A stretch of 64,000 nt of DNA, from contig DUZS01000005.1 in NCBI GenBank assembly GCA_013349405.1, positions 1-64,000 of the forward strand, written 5' to 3'. The notes under the pieces are model-generated. The model was not told the origin of the DNA, searched no databases, and saw only the letters and a program-made list of their open reading frames with translations. This DNA is from Desulfuromonadales bacterium. Its GTDB lineage: Bacteria; Desulfobacterota; Desulfuromonadia; Geobacterales; Pseudopelobacteraceae. A program made the position numbers and the translations under genes. Below are positions 25,010 to 32,747 of this stretch, piece by piece. Within the stretch, counting starts at the first letter, position 1. The number at the start of each line of letters is the position of its first letter.

Positions 25010-25108
25010 GGGGATTCTCCTTTTTTTGAAGGTAATGATTTTAATGAGGTTAACCTACCATAGTTTTTTAAAAATGGGCAAATATTATTTTTGTCAACAA
25101 TTGGAGAT

Positions 25109-26176
25109 TTATTGCATGGCTCTCCGTTTCAGTATGAAGCCGATCAAAAAGCAGAGCGCAAGTGTTATCGTTCCGCCAACTAAACCGGAGACACTGGTGC
25201 CGAGTTTGCTCCCTTCCGGCTTTTTCTCTGCAGCGTTTTGTTCCCGCTCTGCTGCCGATTCGGCGGCCTTTTCAGCCAATTTGGTCTCTTCAGCTTTTTT
25301 AAAGGAGTAGTCCGGCAGGAATGCCAGGCTCTTCTGCAGAGCAGCCAGCGAACCGTGAAGCCCCTGATTTTCTCCTTTCAGCTCTTCCTGCCCGGTCACT
25401 TTTGTTATTGACCATTCAAGTCCGTCCGGACGCTCCGAGGCAAACCAGGAAAAACAACCGCCGGTTATAACAGCCACTGCGAGGAAGCCGAAGACCACTT
25501 TCCGTATCGGAAGCACACCAACCGGACGGGCTTCCATGGCACTCTGCAGGATTTCCGGTCTGGCGGTATAGACAAAAGAGATGACAGATGCGGTGACCAC
25601 TCCTTCGACAATTCCAATGGCCAGATGGACCGGCTGCATTATCGCAACAAAGGTTGCAAAGGGAAGTGAGGATATTCCCGATGCAACCGTTTCCACGACA
25701 ACGCCGAAGGCTCCCAGCTGCAGGCCGACTATAGCGGCAATGGGAGCCGCGATCGAAATTTTTTTCGCTGTCGGCGTAGTGCCGACGATTTTTTTGTAAA
25801 TCAGCGGGTAGGCGATAAAGGCCGGGAAAAAACCAAGGTTAAAGATATTACAGCCGAGTGCCAGCAGGCCGCCATCGGCAAAGAAGAGCGCCTGAACGAC
25901 CAGCACTGAAGCAATCGTTAAAAAGGCGGCGTATGGACCGAGCAGCACGGCCAGAATCATCCCGCCGCCAAGATGGCCGCTGGAACCGGTGACCGGAATG
26001 GTAAAGTTGACCATCTGCGCGGCAAAGATGAATGCCCCCAGTACCCCCATGAGCGGCACTATACCGCCGTCAACCTGCTCCCGAAGTTTTTTTGAGCAGT
26101 AGGCGATGGTGGCTGCTGATGCCCCCCACATGGTCAAACCGACTGCCGGTGAAATGAGTGCGTCTGCCATATGCAT
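25109..26176 (-). CDS. cbiM: CbiM-type cobalt/nickel ECF substrate-binding membrane protein with PDGLE domain
   Basis: 355 residues from the ATG at 26176 (aaggag nine bases upstream). The diagnostic N-terminal MHMADALISP (metal-coordinating His) opens a six- to seven-TM core (about 1-225). A C-terminal TM plus ASERPDGLEWS (PDGLE domain, CbiN/NikN-like) fuses the second small subunit. The tail has a Lys/Glu-rich loop and a final TM ending in a basic KRRAM. With cbiQ and cbiO ATPase subunits it would import Co2+ (or Ni2+); those genes are not in the window. It follows cbiD closely. Confidence 0.9.
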   Translation of the reverse strand: MHMADALISPAVGLTMWGASAATIAYCSKKLREQVDGGIVPLMGVLGAFIFAAQMVNFTIPVTGSSGHLGGGMILAVLLGPYAAFLTIASVLVVQALFFADGGLLALGCNIFNLGFFPAFIAYPLIYKKIVGTTPTAKKISIAAPIAAIVGLQLGAFGVVVETVASGISSLPFATFVAIMQPVHLAIGIVEGVVTASVISFVYTARPEILQSAMEARPVGVLPIRKVVFGFLAVAVITGGCFSWFASERPDGLEWSITKVTGQEELKGENQGLHGSLAALQKSLAFLPDYSFKKAEETKLAEKAAESAAEREQNAAEKKPEGSKLGTSVSGLVGGTITLALCFLIGFILKRRAMQ

Positions 26177-26198
26177 GTTCAGGTGCTCCTTGTCCTGT

Positions 26199-27386
26199 TT
26201 ATGGCACAACAGTCCCGTCATATCCGCACAACAGAGTCTCTGCCTGAATGCCGGGCGCATGCACGGCAGCAGATTTTTTGGCCCGGTCTGAGACAAGCTC
26301 CATGAGCGCACAATCAAAACCGGTGGCAACGGCAATTTCGCGGGCGGTATTGGCGTGTGAAATAATCGCTAGAAATTCCGGGGATACTTGTGCCGCCTCC
26401 GCCCATCCGAGCAGCACGGCCAGATCAAGTTCAGATGCCGCCGCGTGGGTGTTTGCGTGGCCGCAGGCTATTTTGAGCAGCTTGGCAAACTGGCAGGCGA
26501 TGACCGGCTGGCTGAAGCCGTGTTTCTGGCAGGCCTGCAGGGTGTACGCCACGTGATCGCCCATCATGATGTAGGCCTCTTCGGGAAGGGGAACACCAAC
26601 CCCACCCCCGCCTCCCCTTGTCAGGGGAGGAGCCTTAACCTCCCCCCTGACAAGGGGGGATTGAGGGGGGTTAGTCCTTAAAAAAAACTGAGCCGCCATC
26701 TCGCTGCTCCGTCCGGTGGAGAGCACAACCGTCTTACATCCGCACGCTTTGGCAACGTCAAGGGCGGCATCGATGGTATCAGTCCAGGCTTTGGCCGAAA
26801 TGGGGCAGACGATACCGGTCGTGCCGAGAATTGACAGACCGCCGATGATGCCGAGTCTGGCATTAAGGGTCTTTTTTGCTCGTTCTTCGCCGTCGGGGAT
26901 GGAGATGACAATGTTGAATGTTGCATGCTGAATGTTGAATTCAGATAATACATCGCCGACTGATTGCTCTATCATGCGGCGCGGCACCGGGTTGATGGCC
27001 CATTCACCGGGCGGAACCGCCAATCCTGGCTTGGTTACTTTGCCAATGCCGATGCCGCCTTCGATAATGACAAAACTCCCCCCTTCAATAAAGGGGACCC
27101 CTACGTCGGGCCTAAAGGGACGGGGGGGATTTGCCGTTATCCTCGCCCACACTTCCACTCCGTTGGTCACATCCGGGTCATCACCGGCATCCTTAACAAC
27201 GAAACAGCTTGCCTCATCCGCTGAAAATGACTGGCCATGCAGTATAAAATGGGCACTGTCACCGGTCGGAAGTACAATGCTGACTTCTGAGACGACGGCC
27301 TGATGTGCCAGCATCAAAGCCGCCCCTTTGGCGGCAGCTGCGGCGCAGGCGCCGGTGGTGTAGCCTGTCCTCAGTGCTCGGGTCAT
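26199..27386 (-). CDS. cbiD: Cobalt-precorrin-5B C1-methyltransferase
   Basis: 395 residues; methylates C-1 of the corrin ring in the anaerobic cobalamin route. The N-terminal LRTGYTTGACAAAAAKGA, DAGDDPDVTNG, GRVTKPGL-like GKVTKPGLAVPPGEWAINPVP and MMGDHVAYTL are family hallmarks. The protein is longer than usual because two palindromic repeats are translated in frame: residues about 86-106 (NPPRPFRPDVGVPF...) and about 233-265 (NPPQSPLVRGEVKAPPLTRG...). The reading frame is preserved around both, so the enzyme is probably functional. Confidence 0.93.
   Translation of the reverse strand: MTRALRTGYTTGACAAAAAKGAALMLAHQAVVSEVSIVLPTGDSAHFILHGQSFSADEASCFVVKDAGDDPDVTNGVEVWARITANPPRPFRPDVGVPFIEGGSFVIIEGGIGIGKVTKPGLAVPPGEWAINPVPRRMIEQSVGDVLSEFNIQHATFNIVISIPDGEERAKKTLNARLGIIGGLSILGTTGIVCPISAKAWTDTIDAALDVAKACGCKTVVLSTGRSSEMAAQFFLRTNPPQSPLVRGEVKAPPLTRGGGGGVGVPLPEEAYIMMGDHVAYTLQACQKHGFSQPVIACQFAKLLKIACGHANTHAAASELDLAVLLGWAEAAQVSPEFLAIISHANTAREIAVATGFDCALMELVSDRAKKSAAVHAPGIQAETLLCGYDGTVVP
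26586..26690. repeat. Palindromic repeat inserted in frame in cbiD (distal)
   Basis: C/G-tract palindrome (cctccccttgtcaggggagg and cccccctgacaagggggg as mutually complementary arms). It is translated as a Pro/Gly/Arg-rich run between TGRSSEMAAQF and LPEEAYIMMGD, where CbiD homologues normally continue directly. Confidence 0.8.
27061..27140. repeat. Palindromic repeat inserted in frame in cbiD (proximal)
   Basis: Second G/C-tract palindrome (actccccccttcaataaagg ... acgggggggatt) inside cbiD. It is translated as NPPRPFRPDVGVPFIEGGSF, directly after ARITA and before VIIEGGIGIGKV. Confidence 0.75.
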
Positions 27387-27397
27387 GACATTCTCAT

Positions 27398-27784
27398 CTA
27401 CCAGAGACGCTTCACACCATACTCGGAAAGCACGGTATCAGCGGAGATTAAAGTCATTTTTTCGCTCAGAGCCTGAGCAACGATAAGTCGGTCAAAGGGG
27501 TCACGATGGTGGAAAGGAAGAGCCTCAACTTTTGCAACATGCTTGAAATGAATTGAGAGCAGCTGAAAATCATTGGTTGCAAGTTCTTCAGGGATAAAGC
27601 GGTCGAGTGATTTCGTGAGTTGGAGTTTGCCGATACTCACCTTGATGGCCAATTCCCAACAACTTGCAAGGCTCACATAACATTCGTTCAGTTTGCTGGA
27701 GATAGCGCTTCGCGCCGGTTGAGAAAGAGATGGATCATTGTTTATCCACCAGAGAAACGTATGTGTATCAAGAAGTAGGCGCAT
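27398..27784 (-). CDS. PIN-domain toxin (VapC-like)
   Basis: 128-residue PIN-domain ribonuclease. The acidic active site is visible in LLLDTHTFLWW, in SCWELAIK and in HHRDPFDRLIVAQAL, with a late Asp in LISADTVL. Such toxins cut RNA (often tRNA) when their antitoxin is degraded. Its start ATG overlaps the antitoxin stop by one base (TGATG). The pair lies inside the cbi cluster, between cbiD and cbiC, and so disrupts an otherwise compact operon. Confidence 0.9.
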   Translation of the reverse strand: MRLLLDTHTFLWWINNDPSLSQPARSAISSKLNECYVSLASCWELAIKVSIGKLQLTKSLDRFIPEELATNDFQLLSIHFKHVAKVEALPFHHRDPFDRLIVAQALSEKMTLISADTVLSEYGVKRLW

Positions 27785-28011
27785 CAGCTGTACTCAGCAA
27801 AGTCCGCGAGTGGCTCGTCAATGTCAGGGGCGATATAAAGAATTTTCCCCTTTGCGGAACCGGGCAGACGCCCTTTGCCAGAGTTTTTTACCGGGACAAG
27901 TCTAAGAATTGGCTTATTGTCCCGTGCGATAAGAACATCCTCCCCCGTTAACGCCTTTTGAATCAGTTCTGAAAAATGTGATTTTGCTTCGGCTATATTA
28001 AATTGCGGCAT
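27784..28011 (-). CDS. Phd/YefM-type antitoxin
   Basis: 75 residues from the ATG at 28011 (gaggag upstream; a longer frame starts at 28032). The opening MPQFNIAEAKSHFSELIQKA and the DNKPILRLVPV strand match Phd/YefM antitoxins that bind DNA with the N-terminus and wrap the toxin with the C-terminal tail. It probably represses its own operon. It lies directly upstream of the PIN toxin gene. Confidence 0.88.
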   Translation of the reverse strand: MPQFNIAEAKSHFSELIQKALTGEDVLIARDNKPILRLVPVKNSGKGRLPGSAKGKILYIAPDIDEPLADFAEYS

Positions 28012-28071
28012 ATCACGCTCCTCTGTGGTCATATTACATGACTAACATTGGCCGGTCAAGAGGCCAATGCC

Positions 28072-28716
28072 TCAAGCTGCACGATTATTATTTGCCAGGA
28101 TTGCCAGCGCGTTTACAACTGCCGCCGCCACATTGGAGCCACCCTTGCGGCCGATGTTTGTTATGAACGGGATGTCATGCGTGCCTGATGCCAGGGCATT
28201 TTTGCTTTCTTCTGCACCGACAAAGCCGACCGGCAGGCCAATGATGAGAGCCGGTTTGACGGCACCGGCATCGACCAGCCGGAGTAGCTCAAAGAGTGCT
28301 GTCGGTGCGTTGCCGATAACGAAGATCAGGTTATCCGGATTGGCAACGGCCTTGCGCATGGCGGTGATGGATCGGGTGACGCCTGCGGCCTTTGCCTCTG
28401 CGGCAACGTCAGGATCGGCAACATGACAGGAGAGTGAACAGCCCAGCAGTGACAGGCGCGGTTTGCTGATACCGGAAAGAGCCATGTTCGTGTCGGTGAC
28501 AATACCGGCGCCGCTCTGAAGTGCAGCAACAGCCTTTTCAATCAGATCATCCGACAACACCATTGATTGGGCATACTCAAAGTCAGCGCTGGTATGGATG
28601 GCCCGGCGCACAATCTGCCACTCCTCTTGAGGCCAGCCATGATCACCGGCTTCAGCATCGATGATAGCAAATGATTCCGCTTCAATCTCTTCCGGTTTCA
28701 TGTGTAATGAATCCAT
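28072..28716 (-). CDS. cbiC: Precorrin-8X/cobalt-precorrin-8 methylmutase
   Basis: 214 residues from the ATG at 28716, which overlaps the cbiX stop by one base (TGATG; a GTG at 28725 is an alternative). CbiC moves the methyl group from C-11 to C-12 of the corrin ring. The catalytic His lies in RRAIHTSADFEY. TDTNMALSGI, GNAPTALFELL and GLPVGFVGAEESKNAL are conserved. Length is normal. A short inverted repeat attggcc/ggccaat (28047-28068) separates it from the antitoxin gene. Confidence 0.95.
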   Translation of the reverse strand: MDSLHMKPEEIEAESFAIIDAEAGDHGWPQEEWQIVRRAIHTSADFEYAQSMVLSDDLIEKAVAALQSGAGIVTDTNMALSGISKPRLSLLGCSLSCHVADPDVAAEAKAAGVTRSITAMRKAVANPDNLIFVIGNAPTALFELLRLVDAGAVKPALIIGLPVGFVGAEESKNALASGTHDIPFITNIGRKGGSNVAAAVVNALAILANNNRAA

Positions 28717-29099
28717 CAGCGCCACCCCAGTCTTTCCAGCGATTCGCCGATGCGTTCGGCTTCAATCTCCGCAAGCTTGCGATGCACACCCAGGTGCCCG
28801 CCCATTTCCATAATCAGTCCGGGGTAGCGTTTTTGAGCTTCTAAAATCTCTTCCGGCAGATCATGCTGAACATGAGCGCCCATGAAGAGGAAATAGGGCA
28901 TCAGCAGGATACGTTCGGCGCCTTTGGCCACGCAGGCGTCAATGCCGCTCTGGATGTTCGGCTCATGCAGTTCACGGAATGACACCTCGACAATCTCGAA
29001 ACCGGTCTGTTCCTGTACCATGTGAGCCACCTGATAGGCGGCATCATTAGCCTCGGCAATGCGACTGCCATGGGCCATCATCAAAATCGCAGTTTTCAT
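28716..29099 (-). CDS. cbiX: Sirohydrochlorin cobaltochelatase, small form
   Basis: 127-residue CbiXS-type chelatase that inserts Co2+ into sirohydrochlorin. It opens with the chelatase motif AILMMAHGSRIAEAN, has VEVSFRELHEPN and MPYFLFMGAHVQHDLP, with the His residues that bind metal. The short form works as a homodimer. It is the first cbi gene in this run, coupled to cbiC. No cobalamin riboswitch is visible upstream. Confidence 0.93.
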   Translation of the reverse strand: MKTAILMMAHGSRIAEANDAAYQVAHMVQEQTGFEIVEVSFRELHEPNIQSGIDACVAKGAERILLMPYFLFMGAHVQHDLPEEILEAQKRYPGLIMEMGGHLGVHRKLAEIEAERIGESLERLGWR

Positions 29100-29174
29100 T
29101 GTTCGTGTATCCTGTCTGTAATAATGTAAATTGATTTATGTCCTCATGAATATCGGTAGGGTGCTGAGAGGATA

Positions 29175-29417
29175 TCATACAGACTTAAGCTGAAGTTGCC
29201 GCTGGTGCCGAATGACCGGTGCCAGGGCCCTCAAAGCTTCTGAAACAGTCGCGGTATCGGGAAAAATATCCAAAATATCGGGCGGTATCACCACCACGTT
29301 TGTTCCTTCTGCATATCGAATTGCAGTAACTCCTCGAACAGCCTTTGAAAAATCATATTCAGGTTGAAGGGTATCACGATTGTTGATGCTGTTTTTGTCC
29401 ATTTTATGCTTGTTCAT
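29175..29417 (-). CDS. Antitoxin partner of the BrnT-like toxin
   Basis: 80 residues from the ATG at 29417, where aaagga lies seven bases upstream; a longer frame starts at 29486 inside the toxin gene. The start overlaps the toxin stop by 14 bases, typical for a toxin-first pair. The sequence is charged, with an EYDFSKAVRGVTAI segment and a final basic RHQRQLQLKSV. A classic BrnA ribbon-helix-helix is not obvious, so antitoxin status rests mainly on context. Confidence 0.75.
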   Translation of the reverse strand: MNKHKMDKNSINNRDTLQPEYDFSKAVRGVTAIRYAEGTNVVVIPPDILDIFPDTATVSEALRALAPVIRHQRQLQLKSV

Positions 29418-29682
29418 AAAGGTTCCTTTCTTGTCGGGTGGCAATACGGGCAGATATGATTCGAGTGTTTGGTGAGCGGTCAGCAAAAGCTACCACAAGA
29501 ATTCGGCACCGGACTGAAAGCCCCATTACCAGAAAGCGCTGTTCATATTCGGAATGTTTTGGATCGTCCATAAGAAGTGAAAGCGGATCGCCAAACACAG
29601 TGGTAGCTTCATCGAATGACACTCCATGCTTTGAACGATTTGATGTGGCTTTTCGTGAATCCCATTCGAAAAGGTAACCCAT
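29404..29682 (-). CDS. BrnT-family toxin
   Basis: 92 residues. The family pattern is clear: FEWDSRKATSNRSKHGVSF, ATTVFGDPLS, then an ILVVAFADRS strand and RIISARIATRQERNLYE. BrnT is a RelE-like ribonuclease. Its gene precedes the antitoxin gene, as in brnTA operons. It stands between cbiX and the cytochrome c gene and is transcribed with them in direction. Confidence 0.9.
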   Translation of the reverse strand: MGYLFEWDSRKATSNRSKHGVSFDEATTVFGDPLSLLMDDPKHSEYEQRFLVMGLSVRCRILVVAFADRSPNTRIISARIATRQERNLYEQA

Positions 29683-29700
29683 TCAATTCCCCTGATATGT

Positions 29701-29738
29701 GCGCCGGGAAGACACGTATCAGCGCGTCTCCCCGGCGG
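29701..29738 (-). terminator. Hairpin after the cytochrome c gene
   Basis: Imperfect stem with arms cgccgggaagac.cg and cg..tctccccggcg. It lies just after the cytochrome stop at 29744 but has no T tract, so it may be only a stable 3' end. Confidence 0.4.
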
Positions 29739-29743
29739 TACGG

Positions 29744-30040
29744 CTACTTTTTGAAGGTCTTGACGATGTAATCGGCAACGGACGCTGCGTCGGCATCAGA
29801 AAATGACTTGGCATCAAATGCGGGCATTCCGCCGCCGCCTTTACGGATTTTTTTGGTGATCTTTTTGGTGTCTTTGAGACCTTTGAGGGTTTCACTCGGC
29901 TTGATGATGTTGCCGCCATCCGGGTGGCAGGAAGCACATTTCGCTTTGAAGATCGCTTCGCCGGTTTCGGCAGCAAATGATACTGCGGACATCATGCCTA
30001 CGCAGGCTGCAACGGTTGCCACAATAATACTTTTTTTCAT
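29744..30040 (-). CDS. Small periplasmic monoheme cytochrome c (c553/c6-like)
   Basis: 98 residues with a signal peptide (about 1-23). One heme site CASCH lies at about 35-39, and the distal Met ligand at GGGGMPAFD (about 72). The FKAKCASCHPDGGN start and the C-terminal ADYIVKTFKK helix match small c553/c6-type cytochromes that shuttle electrons in the periplasm. A good aaggag site precedes the ATG. It is monocistronic by appearance. Confidence 0.92.
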   Translation of the reverse strand: MKKSIIVATVAACVGMMSAVSFAAETGEAIFKAKCASCHPDGGNIIKPSETLKGLKDTKKITKKIRKGGGGMPAFDAKSFSDADAASVADYIVKTFKK

Positions 30041-30250
30041 CTGATTCTCCTTTTCAATTCACAGTTAGTTGTCCTCATCAGAGGCAGGTTACGGCTCGAC
30101 ACCATAGCATTTTGGAAGCCGTCAGACAAGAGGAGGTTTTATTTGACTATCGACCTTCTAAATTTAACAGTTGAATCGAAAGTATTTGACTTTCGGTATG
30201 TTTTTAGACATTGTCAAAAAAATAAATTTTAATATAAATGGAGGGTTTTT

Positions 30251-30700
30251 ATGAAAAAAGTTTTCGCATTAATTACGCTCATTTCCTTTGTTACGCTCCA
30301 AGGTTGTTCTGCTTTCAAAGATTCAACTCAGACCGTAAATATTCAATGTGCTGAACCTGGTACAATTTTACAGGTTAATGGCCAAAATCGAACTTGCCCA
30401 ACTCAGATAGAAGCTAAGAGGAATCGTGATCTTAGTATTCAGGCCCATAAAACTGGTTATACTTCTTATATGCGAACTATTGGCCATCATTTTAGTTCCA
30501 CAGGTGCTCTTGACGCTGTTGGTACTTTATTAATAATTTTACCGGTAGTTGGTTTATTTACAGCAGGAGCTTGGGATTTAGACGAAACAGATATAATGGT
30601 GCAATTAATGTCAAATACATCACAATTAAATCCTGCTGGTGTAGCTTCATTTCCGGCATCTGGGCAAGTACCTTCTCCCGTGCAAAGTAACGGAAAGTAG
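30251..30700 (+). CDS. AT-rich putative lipoprotein with PEGA-like segment
   Basis: 149 residues. A lipoprotein signal has lipobox LQGC (Cys19). A PEGA-like fold follows (about 38-75: PGTILQVNG, PTQIEAKRNRDLSIQAHKTGY). A hydrophobic stretch lies at about 88-105, and the Ser/Pro/Gln tail is low complexity. An ATG at 30251 follows ggaggg. Base composition is clearly richer in A/T than flanking genes, suggesting recent transfer together with the neighbouring toxin-antitoxin pair. Function unknown. Confidence 0.75.
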   Translation: MKKVFALITLISFVTLQGCSAFKDSTQTVNIQCAEPGTILQVNGQNRTCPTQIEAKRNRDLSIQAHKTGYTSYMRTIGHHFSSTGALDAVGTLLIILPVVGLFTAGAWDLDETDIMVQLMSNTSQLNPAGVASFPASGQVPSPVQSNGK

Positions 30701-30744
30701 TATTCTTCATACAGTGAGTAAGACCAGAAAAACATGATCAAATT

Positions 30745-30825
30745 TCATAAAAACCGGTTAAATACCTGATTTGAAAGCAGCATGCCTCTCTGCGTCAGGG
30801 CCAGACTCCCACCCGTTTGATCCAA
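30745..30825 (-). pseudogene. Displaced 3' end of hemW
   Basis: On the minus strand, this non-start-bearing fragment reads ALTQRGMLLSNQVFNRFL and a stop at 30745-30747. The intact hemW has ALTQRGMLLSNQVFVHF with a different tail. Between 30764-30801 and 31547-31584, 35 of 38 bases match, and the three changes are all synonymous third-position changes. The toxin-antitoxin pair at 30837-31426 lies between the two copies. Confidence 0.85.
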
Positions 30826-30836
30826 TTATGGTTATA

Positions 30837-31205
30837 TCAACCCCGCACCCTTATTCTATGCGGTTCAACGACAATAAGCTTACCTTTAAAATCAGCCATA
30901 TCAGGGTTCTCTTCCATATACAGCCGCAGCTTTTCACAAATTAACGGAATATTCTCGGGGTGGTTTTTTAATTGGATGGCAATTATTCCCTTGTACTGCT
31001 GTGGTGGGTAATTGATCAAATCGGCAAAATCGCCATTAAGAGTAAGTAATACAGTTTCGCATTCCTGTGCTTTATTTATGACAACCGGATCAGGCGAATC
31101 CATCGGAATATATTCTCGCAACACAAGGACTTCCGTACCTTGTTCCCTCAAAAAATTTATGACGGAATTGGGAACGCAATGATCGGCAAAAAATTTGTGA
31201 ATCAT
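30837..31205 (-). CDS. DUF5615-type PIN-like toxin
   Basis: 122 residues. FFADHCVPNSVINFLREQG and VLLTLNGDFADLINYPP match DUF5615 proteins, which are PIN-like ribonuclease toxins with acidic active-site residues (Asp in FFADH, Asp in NGDFAD). The start overlaps the antitoxin stop by four bases (ATGA). It is the distal gene of a two-gene operon lying between two copies of the hemW 3' end. Confidence 0.87.
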   Translation of the reverse strand: MIHKFFADHCVPNSVINFLREQGTEVLVLREYIPMDSPDPVVINKAQECETVLLTLNGDFADLINYPPQQYKGIIAIQLKNHPENIPLICEKLRLYMEENPDMADFKGKLIVVEPHRIRVRG

Positions 31206-31426
31206 GCCGCAAGCTCATATTCGGTAAGATCTCTTGCATAATCCAGACAAGCAAATATCTGGGCAGGCGTAATATCGGGAAACTCACCCACTATCTCCTT
31301 TTGCGTCTTTCCTTCAGAAAGATACCCCAATATAAGGCTTACCGGAATGCGCTGCCCCTTTATTCGTGGTTTGCCTTTAAGTACATCAGGTGTTGATTCA
31401 ATATAATCTCTCCAATTAATAGACAT
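31202..31426 (-). CDS. DUF433 antitoxin
   Basis: 74 residues, DUF433 family: WRDYIESTPDVLKGKPRIKG, RIPVSLILGYLSEGKT, FPDITPAQIFACLDYA. DUF433 proteins carry a helix-turn-helix and pair with DUF5615 toxins. It starts with an aaggag site and overlaps the toxin gene by four bases. It begins 83 bases after hemW. Confidence 0.9.
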   Translation of the reverse strand: MSINWRDYIESTPDVLKGKPRIKGQRIPVSLILGYLSEGKTQKEIVGEFPDITPAQIFACLDYARDLTEYELAA

Positions 31427-31509
31427 AATCTCTCCTTGTCGGTAAAAGGCTGACCGTTGTGCAGCCGTGTCATAGTTCCGCTTGTTTATACAAGTGTTTC
31501 AGTCATGGT

Positions 31510-32661
31510 TCAAGAATAAATAGGGCTTTGGATGAAGTGTACAAACACCTGATTTGAAAGTAGCATCCCTCTTTGCGTCAGGGCTAATATCTCTCCATTT
31601 TGACTCAGAAGGCCGAGCCTGACAAGATTCACAGTCACAGAACCATAGACCTCTGCGAATGACTGGCCAAATTCCCGTTCAAAGGCGCACTGACAGATAC
31701 CGTCAGCCAGGCGCAAACCCAGAAACATATATTCCGCCATGGCGTCATCCTCTGTCAGTCTCTGCTCGTCAACTCTTTTCAACTGTCCGGACAGTATCCC
31801 CTGGCGATACTCTTCCAACGTGTCCGGGTTGCTGAATCTGACTCCGTACCCATCCCGCAAAAACGAATGCGCCGCGACACCCAACCCCAGATAGCCGTCA
31901 CGCTGCCAATAGCCGCTGTTGTGCTGTGACCGGTAACCGGGACGGGCATAGTTGGCAATCTCGTAATGGTCAAAACCTGATCCGCTCAGAAACTCATCGG
32001 TATATTCAAACATGTCTGCCGAAAGATCCTCATCTGCTAAATCAGGTGAGTTGGCAGGATATTGCCGCGAAAAGGGCGTGTCCGCTTCCACGGTCAGGCC
32101 GTAGATGGAAATATGCTCGGGGCCGAGATTGACGGCCTGTTGCAGCTCAAATCGCCACTGATCGAGGCTTTGACCGGGGAGGGAATGAATCAGATCGATG
32201 CTGATATTCGTGAAGCCGGCCTGGCGTGCCGCCTGAAAAGCCTGCCGGGACTGCTCTGCCGAGTGAATACGTCCGAGGCAGCTGAGAAAACGATCATCAA
32301 ACGACTGGACCCCAAGAGAGATCCGGTTGATACCGGCGTTGTGGAACGCCATTAAAGAGAGCAGATCAACTGTGCCGGGGTTTGCTTCAAGGGTGATTTC
32401 TGCTTCTTTCCGGATAGGTATCTGAGCGGCAATTTCTCCCAGCAGTCCGGCTACCTGCTCCGGCTTCAGCAGAGACGGAGTACCGCCGCCGAAGTAAATC
32501 GACTCAAGCGGCTCGGCTTTGCCGGTGCGGAGTTGTAATTCGCGTCCGAGAAGACCCGGATATTCCATAAGCTCATTATTGTCCGGTGTGGTGGAGACAA
32601 AAGCACAGTAGTGGCACTTATTTTTACAGAATGGCACGTGAATATAGAGACGGTTGAACAT
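31510..32661 (-). CDS. hemW: HemW, radical SAM heme chaperone (coproporphyrinogen oxidase-like)
   Basis: 383 residues. Radical SAM cluster site CKNKCHYC (with the extra conserved Cys) lies at about 12-19, followed by ESIYFGGGTPSLL, EANPGTV and ISLGVQSFDDRFL. HemW lacks oxidase activity and transfers heme to respiratory enzymes. The C-terminus QVFVHFIQSPIYS is atypical: the family usually ends soon after a SNEVFxxFL-like block, which is what the displaced fragment at 30745 encodes. So the 3' end here may have been replaced. Confidence 0.92.
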   Translation of the reverse strand: MFNRLYIHVPFCKNKCHYCAFVSTTPDNNELMEYPGLLGRELQLRTGKAEPLESIYFGGGTPSLLKPEQVAGLLGEIAAQIPIRKEAEITLEANPGTVDLLSLMAFHNAGINRISLGVQSFDDRFLSCLGRIHSAEQSRQAFQAARQAGFTNISIDLIHSLPGQSLDQWRFELQQAVNLGPEHISIYGLTVEADTPFSRQYPANSPDLADEDLSADMFEYTDEFLSGSGFDHYEIANYARPGYRSQHNSGYWQRDGYLGLGVAAHSFLRDGYGVRFSNPDTLEEYRQGILSGQLKRVDEQRLTEDDAMAEYMFLGLRLADGICQCAFEREFGQSFAEVYGSVTVNLVRLGLLSQNGEILALTQRGMLLSNQVFVHFIQSPIYS

Positions 32662-32747
32662 ATGAGCTCCTGATTTTTTGAGTGCCGAGTTCAGAAAGAT
32701 ATGATAGTGTTACCGTCCTGGTTGGTAAATACAAAAAAGGGGATTTT

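Noticed and set aside
28047-28068. attggcc/ggccaat hairpin as terminator after cbiC
   Set aside because: No T tract; stem is short and could equally be an operator for the antitoxin.
29100-29174. Possible cobalamin riboswitch upstream of cbiX
   Set aside because: No B12-box-like sequence or long folded leader visible.
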